NCBI RefSeq assembly: GCF_006716095.1
Contig: NZ_VFOK01000001.1
Span: 2,511,375 to 2,575,374, forward strand
Reading direction: 5' to 3'
DNA: 64,000 nt
Origin: Barrientosiimonas humi
Lineage (GTDB): Bacteria; Actinomycetota; Actinomycetes; Actinomycetales; Dermatophilaceae
The stretch's first letter is position 1. Every line of letters starts with the position of its first letter. The position numbers were made by a program, and so were the translations under genes. Below the pieces are notes generated by a model. That model was not told where the DNA came from and did not search any database. It saw nothing but the letters and a program-made list of their open reading frames with translations. Positions 14,210 to 22,656 of the stretch are shown here, piece after piece.

Positions 14210-15298
14210 ATGGGTCGAGCACGGCGAGCGCGCAGGATCGCGGCGGCGGCGGCGTACGGCGGTGGGGGCGCGGGAGCGGTGGGGCTGGCGACGTACGGCC
14301 TGCTCGCCGCCGAGGCGAAGATCGCGCGGCGCGTGGTGGGGACGCCGTTCGAGACCGCCCCCGACGACTCGGGCCGCTACGGGCACGGGTTCGGCGACCA
14401 GATCGACCTGGTCGTGCTCGGTGACTCCAGCGCGCGCGGCCTCGGGGTGGACGAGCCAAGCCAGACCGTCGGCGCGATCGTCGCCGGCGCGGTCGCGGCG
14501 TTCAGCGGCCGGCCGGTCGAGCTGACCAACCTGGCCGTCGTGGGCGCCCAGTCGGCCGACCTCGACGGGCAGGTCGACCAGCTGTGGGAGCGCGTGGAGT
14601 ACCCCGATGTCGCGATCATCATGGTCGGCGTCAACGACGTGACCCACCGCATCGACCGCAGCGTCGCCGTGCGCCACCTCGCGATGGCGGTGAACCGGCT
14701 GCGCGAGCGCGGCACCGAGGTCGTCGTCGGCACCTGCCCCGACCTCGGCGTGATCCGGCCGGTGCCGCAGCCGCTGCGGCTCATCGCGCAGCGCTGGTCG
14801 CGCGACCTGGCCGCCGCGCAGACCGTGGCCGTGGTCGAGCAGGGCGGGCGCACCGTGTCGCTCGGCGACCTGCTGGGGCCGGAGTTCCTGGAGAGCCCGA
14901 CCGTGATGTTCAGCAAGGACCAGTTCCACCCCTCGCCGGCGGGGTACGCCCGCGCGGCCTCCGCGCTGCTGCCGAGCGTGCTCGACGCGCTGGGTCAGAC
15001 CACCGTCGACACCGGCCGGGCACCCGACCAGCGCCGCGGCGAGGGCGTCGGCCCGGTCGCGGTCGCGGCGGTGCGCGCCGTGGCCGACCCGGGCACCGAG
15101 GTCGTCGGCACCGACGAGGTCGGGCTGCGCGGCCGGCTGGCGGTGCTGCTGCGACGCCACCGCGAGCCGCTGCCGGACACCTCCGACGGCGACGGGCGCG
15201 CCGACCCCGCGGACGACTCCGCCGACCCGACGCCCGCGCCGGACGGGCAGGAGGAGCCGGCCGCGGACGTACAGAACAGGACCGGGCAACCCCACTAA
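14210..15298 (+). CDS. SGNH/GDSL hydrolase family protein
   Basis: This 362-residue protein has one N-terminal hydrophobic segment (about residues 8-32) that can act as a signal anchor. The SGNH blocks follow: LVVLGDSSARGLG (block I Ser about residue 70), GVNDVTH (block III) and FHPSPAGYA (block V His). Family members are lipases or esterases; the substrate is unknown. The C-terminal 100 residues are acidic and proline-rich, probably disordered. The ATG at 14210 is preceded by GGAGGGGG. The thiolase gene follows with an operator-like palindrome over this gene's stop codon. Confidence 0.8.
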   Translation: MGRARRARRIAAAAAYGGGGAGAVGLATYGLLAAEAKIARRVVGTPFETAPDDSGRYGHGFGDQIDLVVLGDSSARGLGVDEPSQTVGAIVAGAVAAFSGRPVELTNLAVVGAQSADLDGQVDQLWERVEYPDVAIIMVGVNDVTHRIDRSVAVRHLAMAVNRLRERGTEVVVGTCPDLGVIRPVPQPLRLIAQRWSRDLAAAQTVAVVEQGGRTVSLGDLLGPEFLESPTVMFSKDQFHPSPAGYARAASALLPSVLDALGQTTVDTGRAPDQRRGEGVGPVAVAAVRAVADPGTEVVGTDEVGLRGRLAVLLRRHREPLPDTSDGDGRADPADDSADPTPAPDGQEEPAADVQNRTGQPH

Positions 15299-15310
15299 GC
15301 GAGCGCTTAG
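15295..15310. promoter_or_regulatory. palindromic operator before the thiolase gene
   Basis: CTAAGCGAGCGCTTAG is a perfect 16-bp palindrome (7-bp arms, 2-base centre) that overlaps the stop codon of the SGNH gene. A -10-like TATGCT (about 15319-15324) lies directly downstream, so a bound protein would cover the -35 region. The form is typical of TetR-family operators that control beta-oxidation genes in actinobacteria. The cognate regulator is not in the window. Confidence 0.5.
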
Positions 15311-15368
15311 CACGGGTTATGCTCGGATCACGCCGGTCTCTCGACCGCTCCGCCGACCTGGAGGACTC

Positions 15369-16592
15369 ATGCCAGAAGCCGTCATCGTCTCCGTCGCCCG
15401 CACGCCGATCGGTCGTGCGTTCAAGGGCAGCCTGAAGGACATCCGCCCCGACGACCTCACGGTGCAGGCGGTGCAGGCCGCCCTCGCGAAGGTGCCCCAC
15501 CTGGACCCGACGCTGATCGAGGACCTCTACCTCGGCTGCGCCGAGCCGTGGGGCGAGCAGGGCAACAACATGGCCCGCGTGGTCGCGACGCTCGCCGGCT
15601 ACGACCACCTGCCCGGGGCGACCGTCAACCGGTTCTGCTCCTCCTCGGTGCAGACGACCCGGATGGCCGCGCACGCGATCAAGGCCGGCGAGGCCGACAT
15701 CCTGCTGTCGGCCGGTGTCGAGTGCGTCTCGCGCTACCCCGACCTCAGCGGCGCCGGCCAGTCCAAGGCCGAGTGGCACAACCCCCAGTTCGCCGACGCC
15801 GAGGCGCGCACCGCCGAGACCGCGCGCACCAACGCGACCTGGACCGACCCGCGCGAGCAGGGCCAGCTGCCCGACATCTACATCGCGATGGGTCAGACCG
15901 CCGAGAACGTCGCGACCTCGCGCGGCATCTCCCGCGAGCGGCAGGACGAGTGGGGCGTCAGCTCCCAGAACCGCGCCGAGAAGGCCATCTCCGAGGGCTT
16001 CTTCGAGCGCGAGATCTCGCCGGTCACGCTGCCCGACGGCACCGTGGTCAGCACCGACGACGGCCCGCGGGCGGGCGTGACGCTGGAGAAGGTCTCCCAG
16101 CTGCAGCCGGTGTTCCGCGAGCAGGGCACGGTCACCGCCGGCAACTGCTGCCCGCTCAACGACGGCGCCGCCGCGATGATCGTCATGAGCGACACCAAGG
16201 CCAAGGAGCTCGGCCTCACCCCGCTCGCCCGCGTGGTCTCGACCGGCGTCTCGGCGCTGTCGCCCGAGATCATGGGCCTCGGCCCGGTCGAGGCGTCCAA
16301 GCAGGCGCTGGCCCGCGCCGGCATGACGGTCGCCGACATGGACCTGTACGAGATCAACGAGGCGTTCGCGGTGCAGGTGCTGGCCTCGGCCGACGACCTG
16401 AAGCTCGACCACGACAAGCTCAACAAGCACGGCGGCGCAATCGCGCTGGGCCACCCGTTCGGCATGACCGGCGCGCGGATCACCGCGACGCTGCTCAACG
16501 GTCTGCAGACCGTCGACGGGACCTTCGGCCTGGAGACGATGTGCGTCGGCGGCGGGCAGGGCATGGCGATCATCTACGAGCGGCTCAGCTGA
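15369..16592 (+). CDS. acetyl-CoA C-acyltransferase (thiolase)
   Basis: This 407-residue thiolase has the acyl-accepting Cys in NRFCSSSVQTTRMA (about Cys90), the catalytic His in GGAIALGHPFGMTG and the second catalytic Cys in MCVGGGQGMA. It carries out the thiolytic step of beta-oxidation or the reverse condensation; chain-length preference is not visible. GGAGGACTC precedes the ATG. The palindrome upstream suggests regulation by a fatty-acid-responsive repressor. Confidence 0.92.
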   Translation: MPEAVIVSVARTPIGRAFKGSLKDIRPDDLTVQAVQAALAKVPHLDPTLIEDLYLGCAEPWGEQGNNMARVVATLAGYDHLPGATVNRFCSSSVQTTRMAAHAIKAGEADILLSAGVECVSRYPDLSGAGQSKAEWHNPQFADAEARTAETARTNATWTDPREQGQLPDIYIAMGQTAENVATSRGISRERQDEWGVSSQNRAEKAISEGFFEREISPVTLPDGTVVSTDDGPRAGVTLEKVSQLQPVFREQGTVTAGNCCPLNDGAAAMIVMSDTKAKELGLTPLARVVSTGVSALSPEIMGLGPVEASKQALARAGMTVADMDLYEINEAFAVQVLASADDLKLDHDKLNKHGGAIALGHPFGMTGARITATLLNGLQTVDGTFGLETMCVGGGQGMAIIYERLS

Positions 16593-16610
16593 CGCGCGTA
16601 CCTCAAGAAT

Positions 16611-16646
16611 GATCGAGGCGGACCGGCATGCCGGTCCGCCTCGATC
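16611..16646. terminator. bidirectional terminator
   Basis: A perfect 16-bp GC-rich inverted repeat with a CATG loop lies between the thiolase gene and the convergent 16668-16979 gene. It can serve both strands. Confidence 0.75.
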
Positions 16647-16667
16647 ATGCTTGCGGTTCTCGCGGTC

Positions 16668-16979
16668 TCAGCCCGGCGGCCGGGCGAGGGTCGCGCGCAG
16701 CTGCCGCAGGCGTACGGGCAGGTCGGGGGCCAGCCCCGCCGCGCAGGCGTCGTAGCTGGTGACGACGAGCTGGTCGTACGCCGTCGCCGGGCCGAGGTCG
16801 GGCAGCGGCACCACCGCGCGGTGCTCGGCCGCGGCGACCGCGTCGGCGAGGTCCTGGGCCAGCCCGCGCACGGCCGGGGCAAGCGAAAGCGCGTGGCCGA
16901 GCGGCAGCTGCTGCCACCGCTCGGCCACGCGCCGCAGCTCCACGGCCACCGCGTCGGGGACGGGTGAGCCTGGAGCCAT
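16668..16979 (-). CDS. small conserved hypothetical protein
   Basis: This 103-residue, mainly alpha-helical protein (MAPGSPVPDAVAVELRRV start, then WQQLPLGHALSLAP) has no membrane segment. It resembles short actinobacterial proteins of unknown role found beside cytosolic enzymes; I do not recognise a named domain. The ATG lies three bases after the stop of the Bax-inhibitor gene, so both are probably on one transcript ending at the hairpin 16611-16646. Confidence 0.6.
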   Translation of the reverse strand: MAPGSPVPDAVAVELRRVAERWQQLPLGHALSLAPAVRGLAQDLADAVAAAEHRAVVPLPDLGPATAYDQLVVTSYDACAAGLAPDLPVRLRQLRATLARPPG

Positions 16980-16982
16980 CGG

Positions 16983-17981
16983 TCAGTCGCTCTGGATGCG
17001 CGCCAGGAGGCGCAGGATCTCCAGGTAGAGCCAGACCAGGCTGACGATCAGGCCGTGGGCCATCAGCCAGGAGGTCTTCTCCGGGACGCCCATGCGCACG
17101 CCCTGGTCGATCGTGTCGAAGTCGATCGCGAGCGAGTAGGACGCGAGGCCGACGGCGAAGACCGAGATCGCGATGCCGAGGGCGCCCGAGCCGCCGATGC
17201 CGAACGGCTGGTTCATGTACATCGCGTAGCCGAGGTTGATCAGCGCGAAGATGAAGTAGCCCAGGATCGCCATGCCGAAGATGCGCCGGCTCTTGGCCGT
17301 CACCTTGATGAAGCCGGCCTTCCAGCCGACGAACATCGCCGCGAACACGCACAGCGTCGCGAGGACCGCCTGGCCGACGATGCCACCACCGAAGATGTCG
17401 CTGTACGTCATGCTGATCGCGCCGACGAACAGGCCCTCGAAGACGGCGTAGGCCACGATCAGCGGGACCGAGATCGTCTTCTTGAACGCGATGGCGATGC
17501 CGAGGCCGAGGGTGGCGACCAGGCCGACACCCCAGATGGCCATGCCCATCTCGGGCATCTCGCGGACGGCGAACCAGCCGACCGCGGCGAAGACCAGCAC
17601 GACCCCGAACAGGCCGAGCGACTTCATCATCACGTCGTCGAGCGTCATCCGGCCGGTCTGCTGCGGCCCGGCCGGAGTCTGGTTGTACATCTGCTCCAGC
17701 TGCTGGGCGCTCATGGCGTCCTGGCCGGCGCCCCAGGCGCCGCCCATGCCACCGGGGCCCTGCTGCTGACCGGGGAACCCAGGCTGGCCCTGCTGCGGCT
17801 GGCCGTAGGGCTGCTGGCCGTAGCCCTGCTGGGGCTGGCCGTAACCCTGCTGGCCGGGCTGGGCGTACGGCTGCTGGCCGTAACCCTGCTGGGGCTGGGC
17901 ATAACCCTGCTGGCCGAAGCCGGCGTACTGCCCCTGCTCCATCTGCTTCTCGATCCGGCCGAAGACCGGGTTGCTTGCCAT
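16983..17981 (-). CDS. Bax inhibitor-1/YccA family membrane protein
   Basis: This 332-residue protein has a long N-terminal Gln/Gly/Tyr/Pro-rich repeat region (about residues 15-105, repeated QGYGQP and QQPYGQPQ units) and then about seven transmembrane helices. Actinobacterial YccA/BI-1 relatives show this build. BI-1 proteins are pH-sensitive calcium-leak channels in characterised cases; the role here is unknown. MASNPVFGRIEKQ is chosen as the start because GGAGGA sits right before that ATG. The low-complexity tail is the odd feature and may mediate self-association. Confidence 0.85.
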   Translation of the reverse strand: MASNPVFGRIEKQMEQGQYAGFGQQGYAQPQQGYGQQPYAQPGQQGYGQPQQGYGQQPYGQPQQGQPGFPGQQQGPGGMGGAWGAGQDAMSAQQLEQMYNQTPAGPQQTGRMTLDDVMMKSLGLFGVVLVFAAVGWFAVREMPEMGMAIWGVGLVATLGLGIAIAFKKTISVPLIVAYAVFEGLFVGAISMTYSDIFGGGIVGQAVLATLCVFAAMFVGWKAGFIKVTAKSRRIFGMAILGYFIFALINLGYAMYMNQPFGIGGSGALGIAISVFAVGLASYSLAIDFDTIDQGVRMGVPEKTSWLMAHGLIVSLVWLYLEILRLLARIQSD

Positions 17982-18135
17982 GGCTCCTCCAGGCGTCATG
18001 GTGATGCGTGCTGCTGCACGCGACTTCTCACAGTGTAGAAGTGCCGGGGCGCGCAAAAGGTTCCCGTCGCAGGGGCGCGGCGGGCCGGGCCGCCCGGTCG
18101 GGCGGCTGAGCGGGCGTCCGGTGGCGGGTGCGGGG

Positions 18136-18657
18136 TCAGCGCAGGACGCGGTCGAGCAGCCCGGCGGCGCCGCGCTGCTGCTCCCCCAGATAGGCATCGA
18201 GCACGAGCAGCGCGCCGGTGGCGGCGGGCACGACCCAGCGCAGCACGGCCAGCCGCTGGTGCAGCTGCTGCTCGTCCTGGCCGGCCGCGCCGGCCTTGCC
18301 CTCGCGCAGGTCGCCGAGCTTGCGGCCCTGGTCCCAGGCCGCCCCGGTGGCGGCGAGCGCGACACCGGTGAGCGCGGTCTTGGCGACGACCGCGCCGCGG
18401 GTCGGGGCGTGCAGCGTCGTGCGACGGCGGTTGTCGGCGACGATCGCGAGCCCGCTCAGCAGGTGCAGCGCGATGGCGCCGCCCTGCACCGGTCCCCAGC
18501 GCTCCCAGCCGGTGCCCGCGACCCGCGCGGTGTCCTGGCGGCTGCCCGCCTCGTGCGAGGCGGCGTTGAGGCTCACGGCTCCCATCAGCGAGCCACCGAA
18601 CCAGGCGGCGTTGGTGAGCAGGTGCGTGGCGCGTACGGCCGTGCTGAGTGCAGTCAT
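18136..18657 (-). CDS. small membrane protein, unknown family
   Basis: This 173-residue protein begins MTALSTAVRATHLLTNAAWFGG. Four or so hydrophobic segments are visible (about residues 10-35, 55-75, 85-105 and 135-155). The pattern resembles DUF4149-like or copper-resistance-D-like membrane proteins but I cannot assign it. It stands alone, divergent from the alpha/beta hydrolase gene. The ATG at 18657 is preferred over an upstream start 13 codons earlier because the longer form has no ribosome site. Confidence 0.6.
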   Translation of the reverse strand: MTALSTAVRATHLLTNAAWFGGSLMGAVSLNAASHEAGSRQDTARVAGTGWERWGPVQGGAIALHLLSGLAIVADNRRRTTLHAPTRGAVVAKTALTGVALAATGAAWDQGRKLGDLREGKAGAAGQDEQQLHQRLAVLRWVVPAATGALLVLDAYLGEQQRGAAGLLDRVLR

Positions 18658-18804
18658 GCCCGTCACGCTAGGAAGGTGCTGGCTGCCCGGGCACACCCCT
18701 GGGTGCTCCCTACGACGGCGTCAGCCCGCCGCGCGGACGCCGGATCGGAACTGATCGGCGCAGACGGACGGGGTTCGTCCGTGTCGGCTGGCATGCTCGC
18801 GCCC

Positions 18805-19506
18805 ATGACGACTCAGATTGTGCTGGTGCCCGGGTTCTGGCTCGGTGCGTGGGCCTGGAACGACGTGACGAACGGACTGCGCGAGCGGGGCTACGACGTG
18901 GCGCCGCTCACCCTGCCCGGCCTCGAGCCCGACCGCGACGACCGGTCGCAGGTGACGGTCGAGGAGCAGGCCGAGGCGATCGTGGCGGCGCTCGACCGCA
19001 GCAAGGACCGGCGGGTGCTCGTCGTGCACAGCGGCGCGGCGGTGCCCGGGACGGTCGTGCTCGACCGGGAGCCCGAGCTCGTCGACCAGGTGATCTACGT
19101 CGACACCGCGCCCGTGCGCGACGGCTACGCCATGAACGCCGACCTCGAGGGCGACGTGCTCGAGCTGAGCGAGGTGTGGGACGAGGAGAAGGAGGGCGGC
19201 GCGATGCGCGACCTCACCGACGAGCAGCTGGCGGAGTTTCGCGCCAAGGCGGTACCGCAGCCGGGCCGTACGGTGAAGGAGCCGGTGAGCCTCGGCAACG
19301 ACTCACGGCACGGGGTCCCGGCCACGCTCATCGCGACGAGCTACTCGAGCGAGGACTACCGCAAGTACGCCGCCGAGGGCGCCGGCTTCCTCGCCGCGCT
19401 GCCGGACTACCCCGACCTGCAGTTCGTCGACCTGCCCACCGGCCACTGGCCGATGTGGTCCAAGCCCGACCAGCTGGTCGAGACGATCGCCGAGATCGCC
19501 GGCTGA
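18805..19506 (+). CDS. alpha/beta hydrolase
   Basis: This 233-residue protein has the alpha/beta-hydrolase opening IVLVPGFWLGAWAW (oxyanion strand), a nucleophile elbow at VVHSGAAVPG (about Ser75) and a C-terminal TGHWPMW with the catalytic His. The elbow reads H-S-G rather than the usual G-x-S-x-G, a variant of plant-type esterases and hydroxynitrile lyases. Substrate unknown; cytosolic. The ATG follows a short spacer with no strong ribosome site. Confidence 0.78.
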   Translation: MTTQIVLVPGFWLGAWAWNDVTNGLRERGYDVAPLTLPGLEPDRDDRSQVTVEEQAEAIVAALDRSKDRRVLVVHSGAAVPGTVVLDREPELVDQVIYVDTAPVRDGYAMNADLEGDVLELSEVWDEEKEGGAMRDLTDEQLAEFRAKAVPQPGRTVKEPVSLGNDSRHGVPATLIATSYSSEDYRKYAAEGAGFLAALPDYPDLQFVDLPTGHWPMWSKPDQLVETIAEIAG

Positions 19507-19575
19507 CGTACGGCCCGCCGGAGGGCGGTTGGTCGTACGGTGTCAGCAACGACGTTCGTTCGGGGGTGAGCGAGC

Positions 19576-20265
19576 ATGACGCAGACGATCGATGCGCCGC
19601 AGCGGCAGCCGGAGTCGCCGGTGCAGCGCGGGCGGGCCTGGCTGCTGCGCAAGGAGACGCTGGGGTATCTGGTCCTGGCGCTGTTCACGGTGTTCCTGGT
19701 GGCGGGTTCGTTCGTGGGGCCGCGCGAGGAGTCCGACCTGCCACCGGCGGAGTACCGCGGCGGTTACGTGCTCACCGACCGGGAGCCGACGCCGCTGCAC
19801 CGCTCGGCATGGGCCGTCGACCGGCGCGCGAGCGAGCTCCAGCCGTCGGCGACCGGCACCGTGCTGGTGTGGGCCGACGCCCAGGGCGACTACACCCTGA
19901 GCTGGACGCGGCTGCGGGCGCAGGACCCGGAGCTGGCCGCGCTGCGCGCACAGCCCCAGGCCACCGCCGAGGGTGACCCGCGCGACCTGATGCGACGGGT
20001 GGCGCAGATCGGGTTCGTCCTTGCCGGTGTCACCGCGCTCACGATCCTGTTCGGCCCGCGGCCTCGCGTCGGCACCCGGTGGTTCTGGATCTTCCAGCTG
20101 CTCGTGCCGCTCGGCATCGGCGCGGCGTGGTTCGCCTGGACCGAGCTGGTGCGTACGCCGGACGAGCGAAAGCCCTTGCGCCGCAGCGGCTTCGACGGCT
20201 TCTTCACGATGGTCGGGCTGACCATCGTAATCACGGCCGGCCTGTGGTTCGTCGCAGGATTCTGA
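19576..20265 (+). CDS. membrane protein, first of a tandem paralogous pair
   Basis: This 229-residue protein begins MTQTIDAPQRQPESP and has three or four transmembrane helices: one near residues 32-52 and three in the second half, with the shared motif GPRPRVGTRWFWIFQLL followed by LVRTPDERKPLRRSG. It is homologous along its length to the next gene. The soluble part between helix 1 and helix 2 probably faces outward. No family name is recognised. Confidence 0.7.
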   Translation: MTQTIDAPQRQPESPVQRGRAWLLRKETLGYLVLALFTVFLVAGSFVGPREESDLPPAEYRGGYVLTDREPTPLHRSAWAVDRRASELQPSATGTVLVWADAQGDYTLSWTRLRAQDPELAALRAQPQATAEGDPRDLMRRVAQIGFVLAGVTALTILFGPRPRVGTRWFWIFQLLVPLGIGAAWFAWTELVRTPDERKPLRRSGFDGFFTMVGLTIVITAGLWFVAGF

Positions 20266-20287
20266 GCAGGTTCCACCGGGGGCACGT

Positions 20288-20965
20288 GTGACGCAGACGA
20301 TCGAGGCACCACAGCGGCCCGGGCGACGGCTCGGGTGGCGCACGCTGGTGCTGCGCAAGGAGGCCCTCGGCGTGCTGCTGCTGGGGCTGGTCGCCGTCTT
20401 CGTCCTGTGGAGCGCCTGGGTGGGACCTCGACCGGACAGTCCGCCGCCGGAGAGCATGCCCAGCGAGGGCTACGTGCTCTCGCTCAACGCACCCGACGGT
20501 CTGTCCAGCGTGCGGCCGTGGTCGACGGGCGAGCTCATCGACCGGCTGCGGCCGGCACCCGAGGGCAACGTGCTGGTCTGGACCGAGGCCGGCCGCGTGC
20601 GGTGGGCCACGCTCTCGCCGTCCGACCCGATGCTGAAGGAGTACCGCGCGCGCCCGGTGTCGAGCACCGGTCTGCAGCCGGCCGAGGCGCTGCACCGGCC
20701 GATGGTCGTCGGCGTCTTGATGTCACTGCTCGCGCTGTGGGCGGTCGTGGCCGGACCGCGGCCTCGCTACGGCACGCGCTGGTTCTGGTTCTGGCTGCTG
20801 TCGGCGTCGCTCGGCCTCGGCATCGCGTGGTACGCCGTCGCCGAGCTGATCCGCACGCCCGACGAGCGACGGCCCCGCCGACGCTCCGGGCTCGACGGGT
20901 TCGTCACCGGACTCGTGATCTCGGCCGGAGTCGGGGCGATGCTGTGGCTGCTCCAGGGGTTGTGA
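20288..20965 (+). CDS. membrane protein, second of a tandem paralogous pair
   Basis: This 225-residue protein begins MTQTIEAPQRPGRRLG. It shares the helix pattern of the gene before it, the motif GPRPRYGTRWFWFWLL and LIRTPDERRPRRRSG, and even the same N-terminal heptapeptide, so the pair arose by tandem duplication. The start is GTG, 22 bases after the previous stop. Function unknown. Confidence 0.7.
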   Translation: MTQTIEAPQRPGRRLGWRTLVLRKEALGVLLLGLVAVFVLWSAWVGPRPDSPPPESMPSEGYVLSLNAPDGLSSVRPWSTGELIDRLRPAPEGNVLVWTEAGRVRWATLSPSDPMLKEYRARPVSSTGLQPAEALHRPMVVGVLMSLLALWAVVAGPRPRYGTRWFWFWLLSASLGLGIAWYAVAELIRTPDERRPRRRSGLDGFVTGLVISAGVGAMLWLLQGL

Positions 20966-20987
20966 GCCTCCGGGTGGCCTGACGGGG

Positions 20988-21392
20988 TCAGTCGGGGCGG
21001 CGGGTGAGCAGCCAGACGGTGAGGCCGACGGCGAGCGCGCTGATCACGAACGCGCCCGGGACGTGCAGGTCGAGGGTGGCGCGGCTGCCGTAGGACGCCT
21101 GCAGGAACGACAGCCCGAACAGCGCGGCCGCGACGATCGGGCCCGCCCAGGAGACGCGCCGCTGGGCGGCGAGCACCCCGAGCGCCAGGGTCAGCAGACC
21201 CGACGTGACGTGCAGCAGGACGGCACCGGTGCCGTGCAGCCCCTCGGCGCGCCCGTCCTGCACCAGGGCACCGGCCGTCCCGAAGATCAGGACCACGGTC
21301 GCCGCGGTGAGGACCGCCAGCAGCTGCGCCACCCGCAGCACGGGTGCGGCGGCGGGGCGGGTGCGGTCGATGGTCTGGTGGTTCAGGCTCAT
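20988..21392 (-). CDS. four-helix membrane protein
   Basis: This 134-residue protein (start MSLNHQTIDRTRPAAAPVLR) has four hydrophobic helices and short loops. It ends close to the convergent 20288-20965 gene. The start at 21392 is preferred because GGAGGTG lies upstream; an earlier in-frame ATG would read into the direct repeats. No family is recognised. It is the last gene of the left chromosomal part before the accessory region. Confidence 0.6.
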   Translation of the reverse strand: MSLNHQTIDRTRPAAAPVLRVAQLLAVLTAATVVLIFGTAGALVQDGRAEGLHGTGAVLLHVTSGLLTLALGVLAAQRRVSWAGPIVAAALFGLSFLQASYGSRATLDLHVPGAFVISALAVGLTVWLLTRRPD

Positions 21393-21458
21393 GGGTCGGA
21401 CACCTCCAGTAGTTGCCCGGTCAACCCGTGAGCGCGGTGCGGAGTTCCGCGACGTCCT

Positions 21459-21610
21459 GCATTTCGTACGACAACGCACGATCTGAGAGAGCGCGCCCCG
21501 GAATCCCGGGCCGGCTCACCGCATTTCGTACGACAACGCACGATCTGAGCCGCACCTCCCCGGAATCCCGGCCGGCTCGCCGCATTTCGTACGACAACGC
21601 ACGATCTGAG
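21459..21610. repeat. three 29-bp direct repeats in 61-62 bp units
   Basis: The 29-base unit beginning GCATTTCGTACGACAACG occurs identically at 21459-21487, 21521-21549 and 21582-21610. The sequences between copies are themselves similar (both contain CCGGAATCCCGG and CCGGCTC), so this is a tandem array of a 61-62 bp unit. Each unit contains short dyads (CGTACG, CCGGAATCCCGG). It lies at the boundary between chromosomal and accessory DNA. Role unknown. Confidence 0.85.
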
Positions 21611-21625
21611 GGCGCGGCGCGGCGG

Positions 21626-22066
21626 GTGCACTTCCTGCGACGACACTCGAGGCAGGCTGACCTCACTTTTGCGGCCGTCGCCCGGGTGGCCGAGGCCGGA
21701 TCGGACGGTGCGGCAACGGCGGAACTGCCTGCCCGCCCAACCAGGCGACTGCGCTACCGGCTGAGCGAGACGGACCGGGAGGCCATCGTGGCCGGGTTCT
21801 TGGCGGGTGAGTCGAAGCTGGCCTTGTCCCGCAAATGGCAGGTCAGTGCCTACTCGATCCGCCTGATCCTCATCGAAGCGGGGGTGGCCCAGGCCGGGCT
21901 GAACCTTAGCGAGCGCCAGGTCGAGGAGATTTGCCGTTTGTACCGAGCTGGGGTGTCAGTGTTGGAGATCTCGCGGCGGACCGGGGTGCCGGATTCAACG
22001 GCACGGATGGTGCTGGTGGAGCGGAAGGTGGAGGCGCCGAAGCCAGGACGCCGGGCACCCCGATGA
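21626..22066 (+). CDS. double helix-turn-helix protein, recombinase-tail-like
   Basis: The protein has about 146 residues if the GTG at 21626 is the start; the frame stays open farther upstream through the direct repeats, where translation looks artificial. Two helix-turn-helix units are visible: SETDREAIVAGFLAGESKLALSRKWQVSAYSI and LSERQVEEICRLYRAGVSVLEISRRTGVPDST, given here only by their ends and key residues. They resemble the C-terminal HTH of small serine recombinases, but there is no catalytic domain, so this is either a DNA-binding protein or a recombinase remnant. It marks the left edge of the accessory region. Confidence 0.55.
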   Translation: MHFLRRHSRQADLTFAAVARVAEAGSDGAATAELPARPTRRLRYRLSETDREAIVAGFLAGESKLALSRKWQVSAYSIRLILIEAGVAQAGLNLSERQVEEICRLYRAGVSVLEISRRTGVPDSTARMVLVERKVEAPKPGRRAPR

Positions 22067-22075
22067 GACCGGCAG

Positions 22076-22600
22076 TTAGGCGGCGCGGTCAGTGGGCGTG
22101 TCGTCGTCTTCGGCGGTGCGCTCTGCTCGCGCTTCCCGTGCGGCGTCTTCCCTGGCCCGCTCGACAGCCATTTCGACGATGATCCGGGCGATGCGGTCGA
22201 CATCCGGCTCGGGCCGCATCACTGCCCGGACCGTGATCGTCCCGATGGGCTGTCTGCCCCGACGTCCCCGCTTGGATCCGGAGCGGTCACGTTCGAGGCG
22301 AGCCAGCCGCTCCCGCTGACGGCGGGGTTCATCCTGGACGTACTGCTCGACCAGCGGTAGGTACTTGACGGCTTTGCCGGCACGGTGCGGCAAGCTCTTG
22401 TCCGCAGCCGTGACCAGGCGACGGTGGGCTAGGAGCTTCTCGTCGTCTCAGTCCTTGCTGGGAGCGAAGAACATGTGGAGGAGGAGCTGGTCTCTCTCCT
22501 CGAAGTAGCGGAAGGATGAGCCGTCAGACCTCACCCACAGGGCGCGAAGGCGGTGGTGGAGTTCGAGGTAGCGGGTGGGCGTGAACGAGGCCGGGCATGG
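22076..22600 (-). pseudogene. decayed transfer-module gene, in-frame TGA and missing start
   Basis: One minus-strand frame reads as natural protein from 22600 to 22076 (RYLELHHRLRALWVRSDG, then MFFAPSKD, stop, DDEKLLAHRRLV, then the tail) but is interrupted by TGA at 22448-22450, where a tryptophan would fit, and has no start codon at its 5' end. The C-terminal part (PDVDRIARIIVEMAVE, then AREARAE and an acidic DDDTP end) matches the small protein at 45014-45304 (PDVGRIARAVIEMALA, AQAEARAE, DDDAAP). The part after the TGA could still be expressed from an internal start. I infer a remnant of a related mobile element. Confidence 0.6.
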
Positions 22601-22656
22601 CTACTCTTCCACTCAATATTGACACAACACCATCCTAAACATGCGAGACTGCCTGC

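Noticed and set aside
21420-21440. CCGTGAGCG near the left boundary resembling part of the tRNA-Leu sequence, a possible attL
   Set aside because: A nine-base match in GC-rich DNA is expected by chance; no longer copy of the tRNA 3' end was found on the left.
21459-21610. Possible small CRISPR array (three repeats with 32-33 base gaps)
   Set aside because: The sequences between the repeats are similar to each other, so they are not spacers; there are no cas genes.
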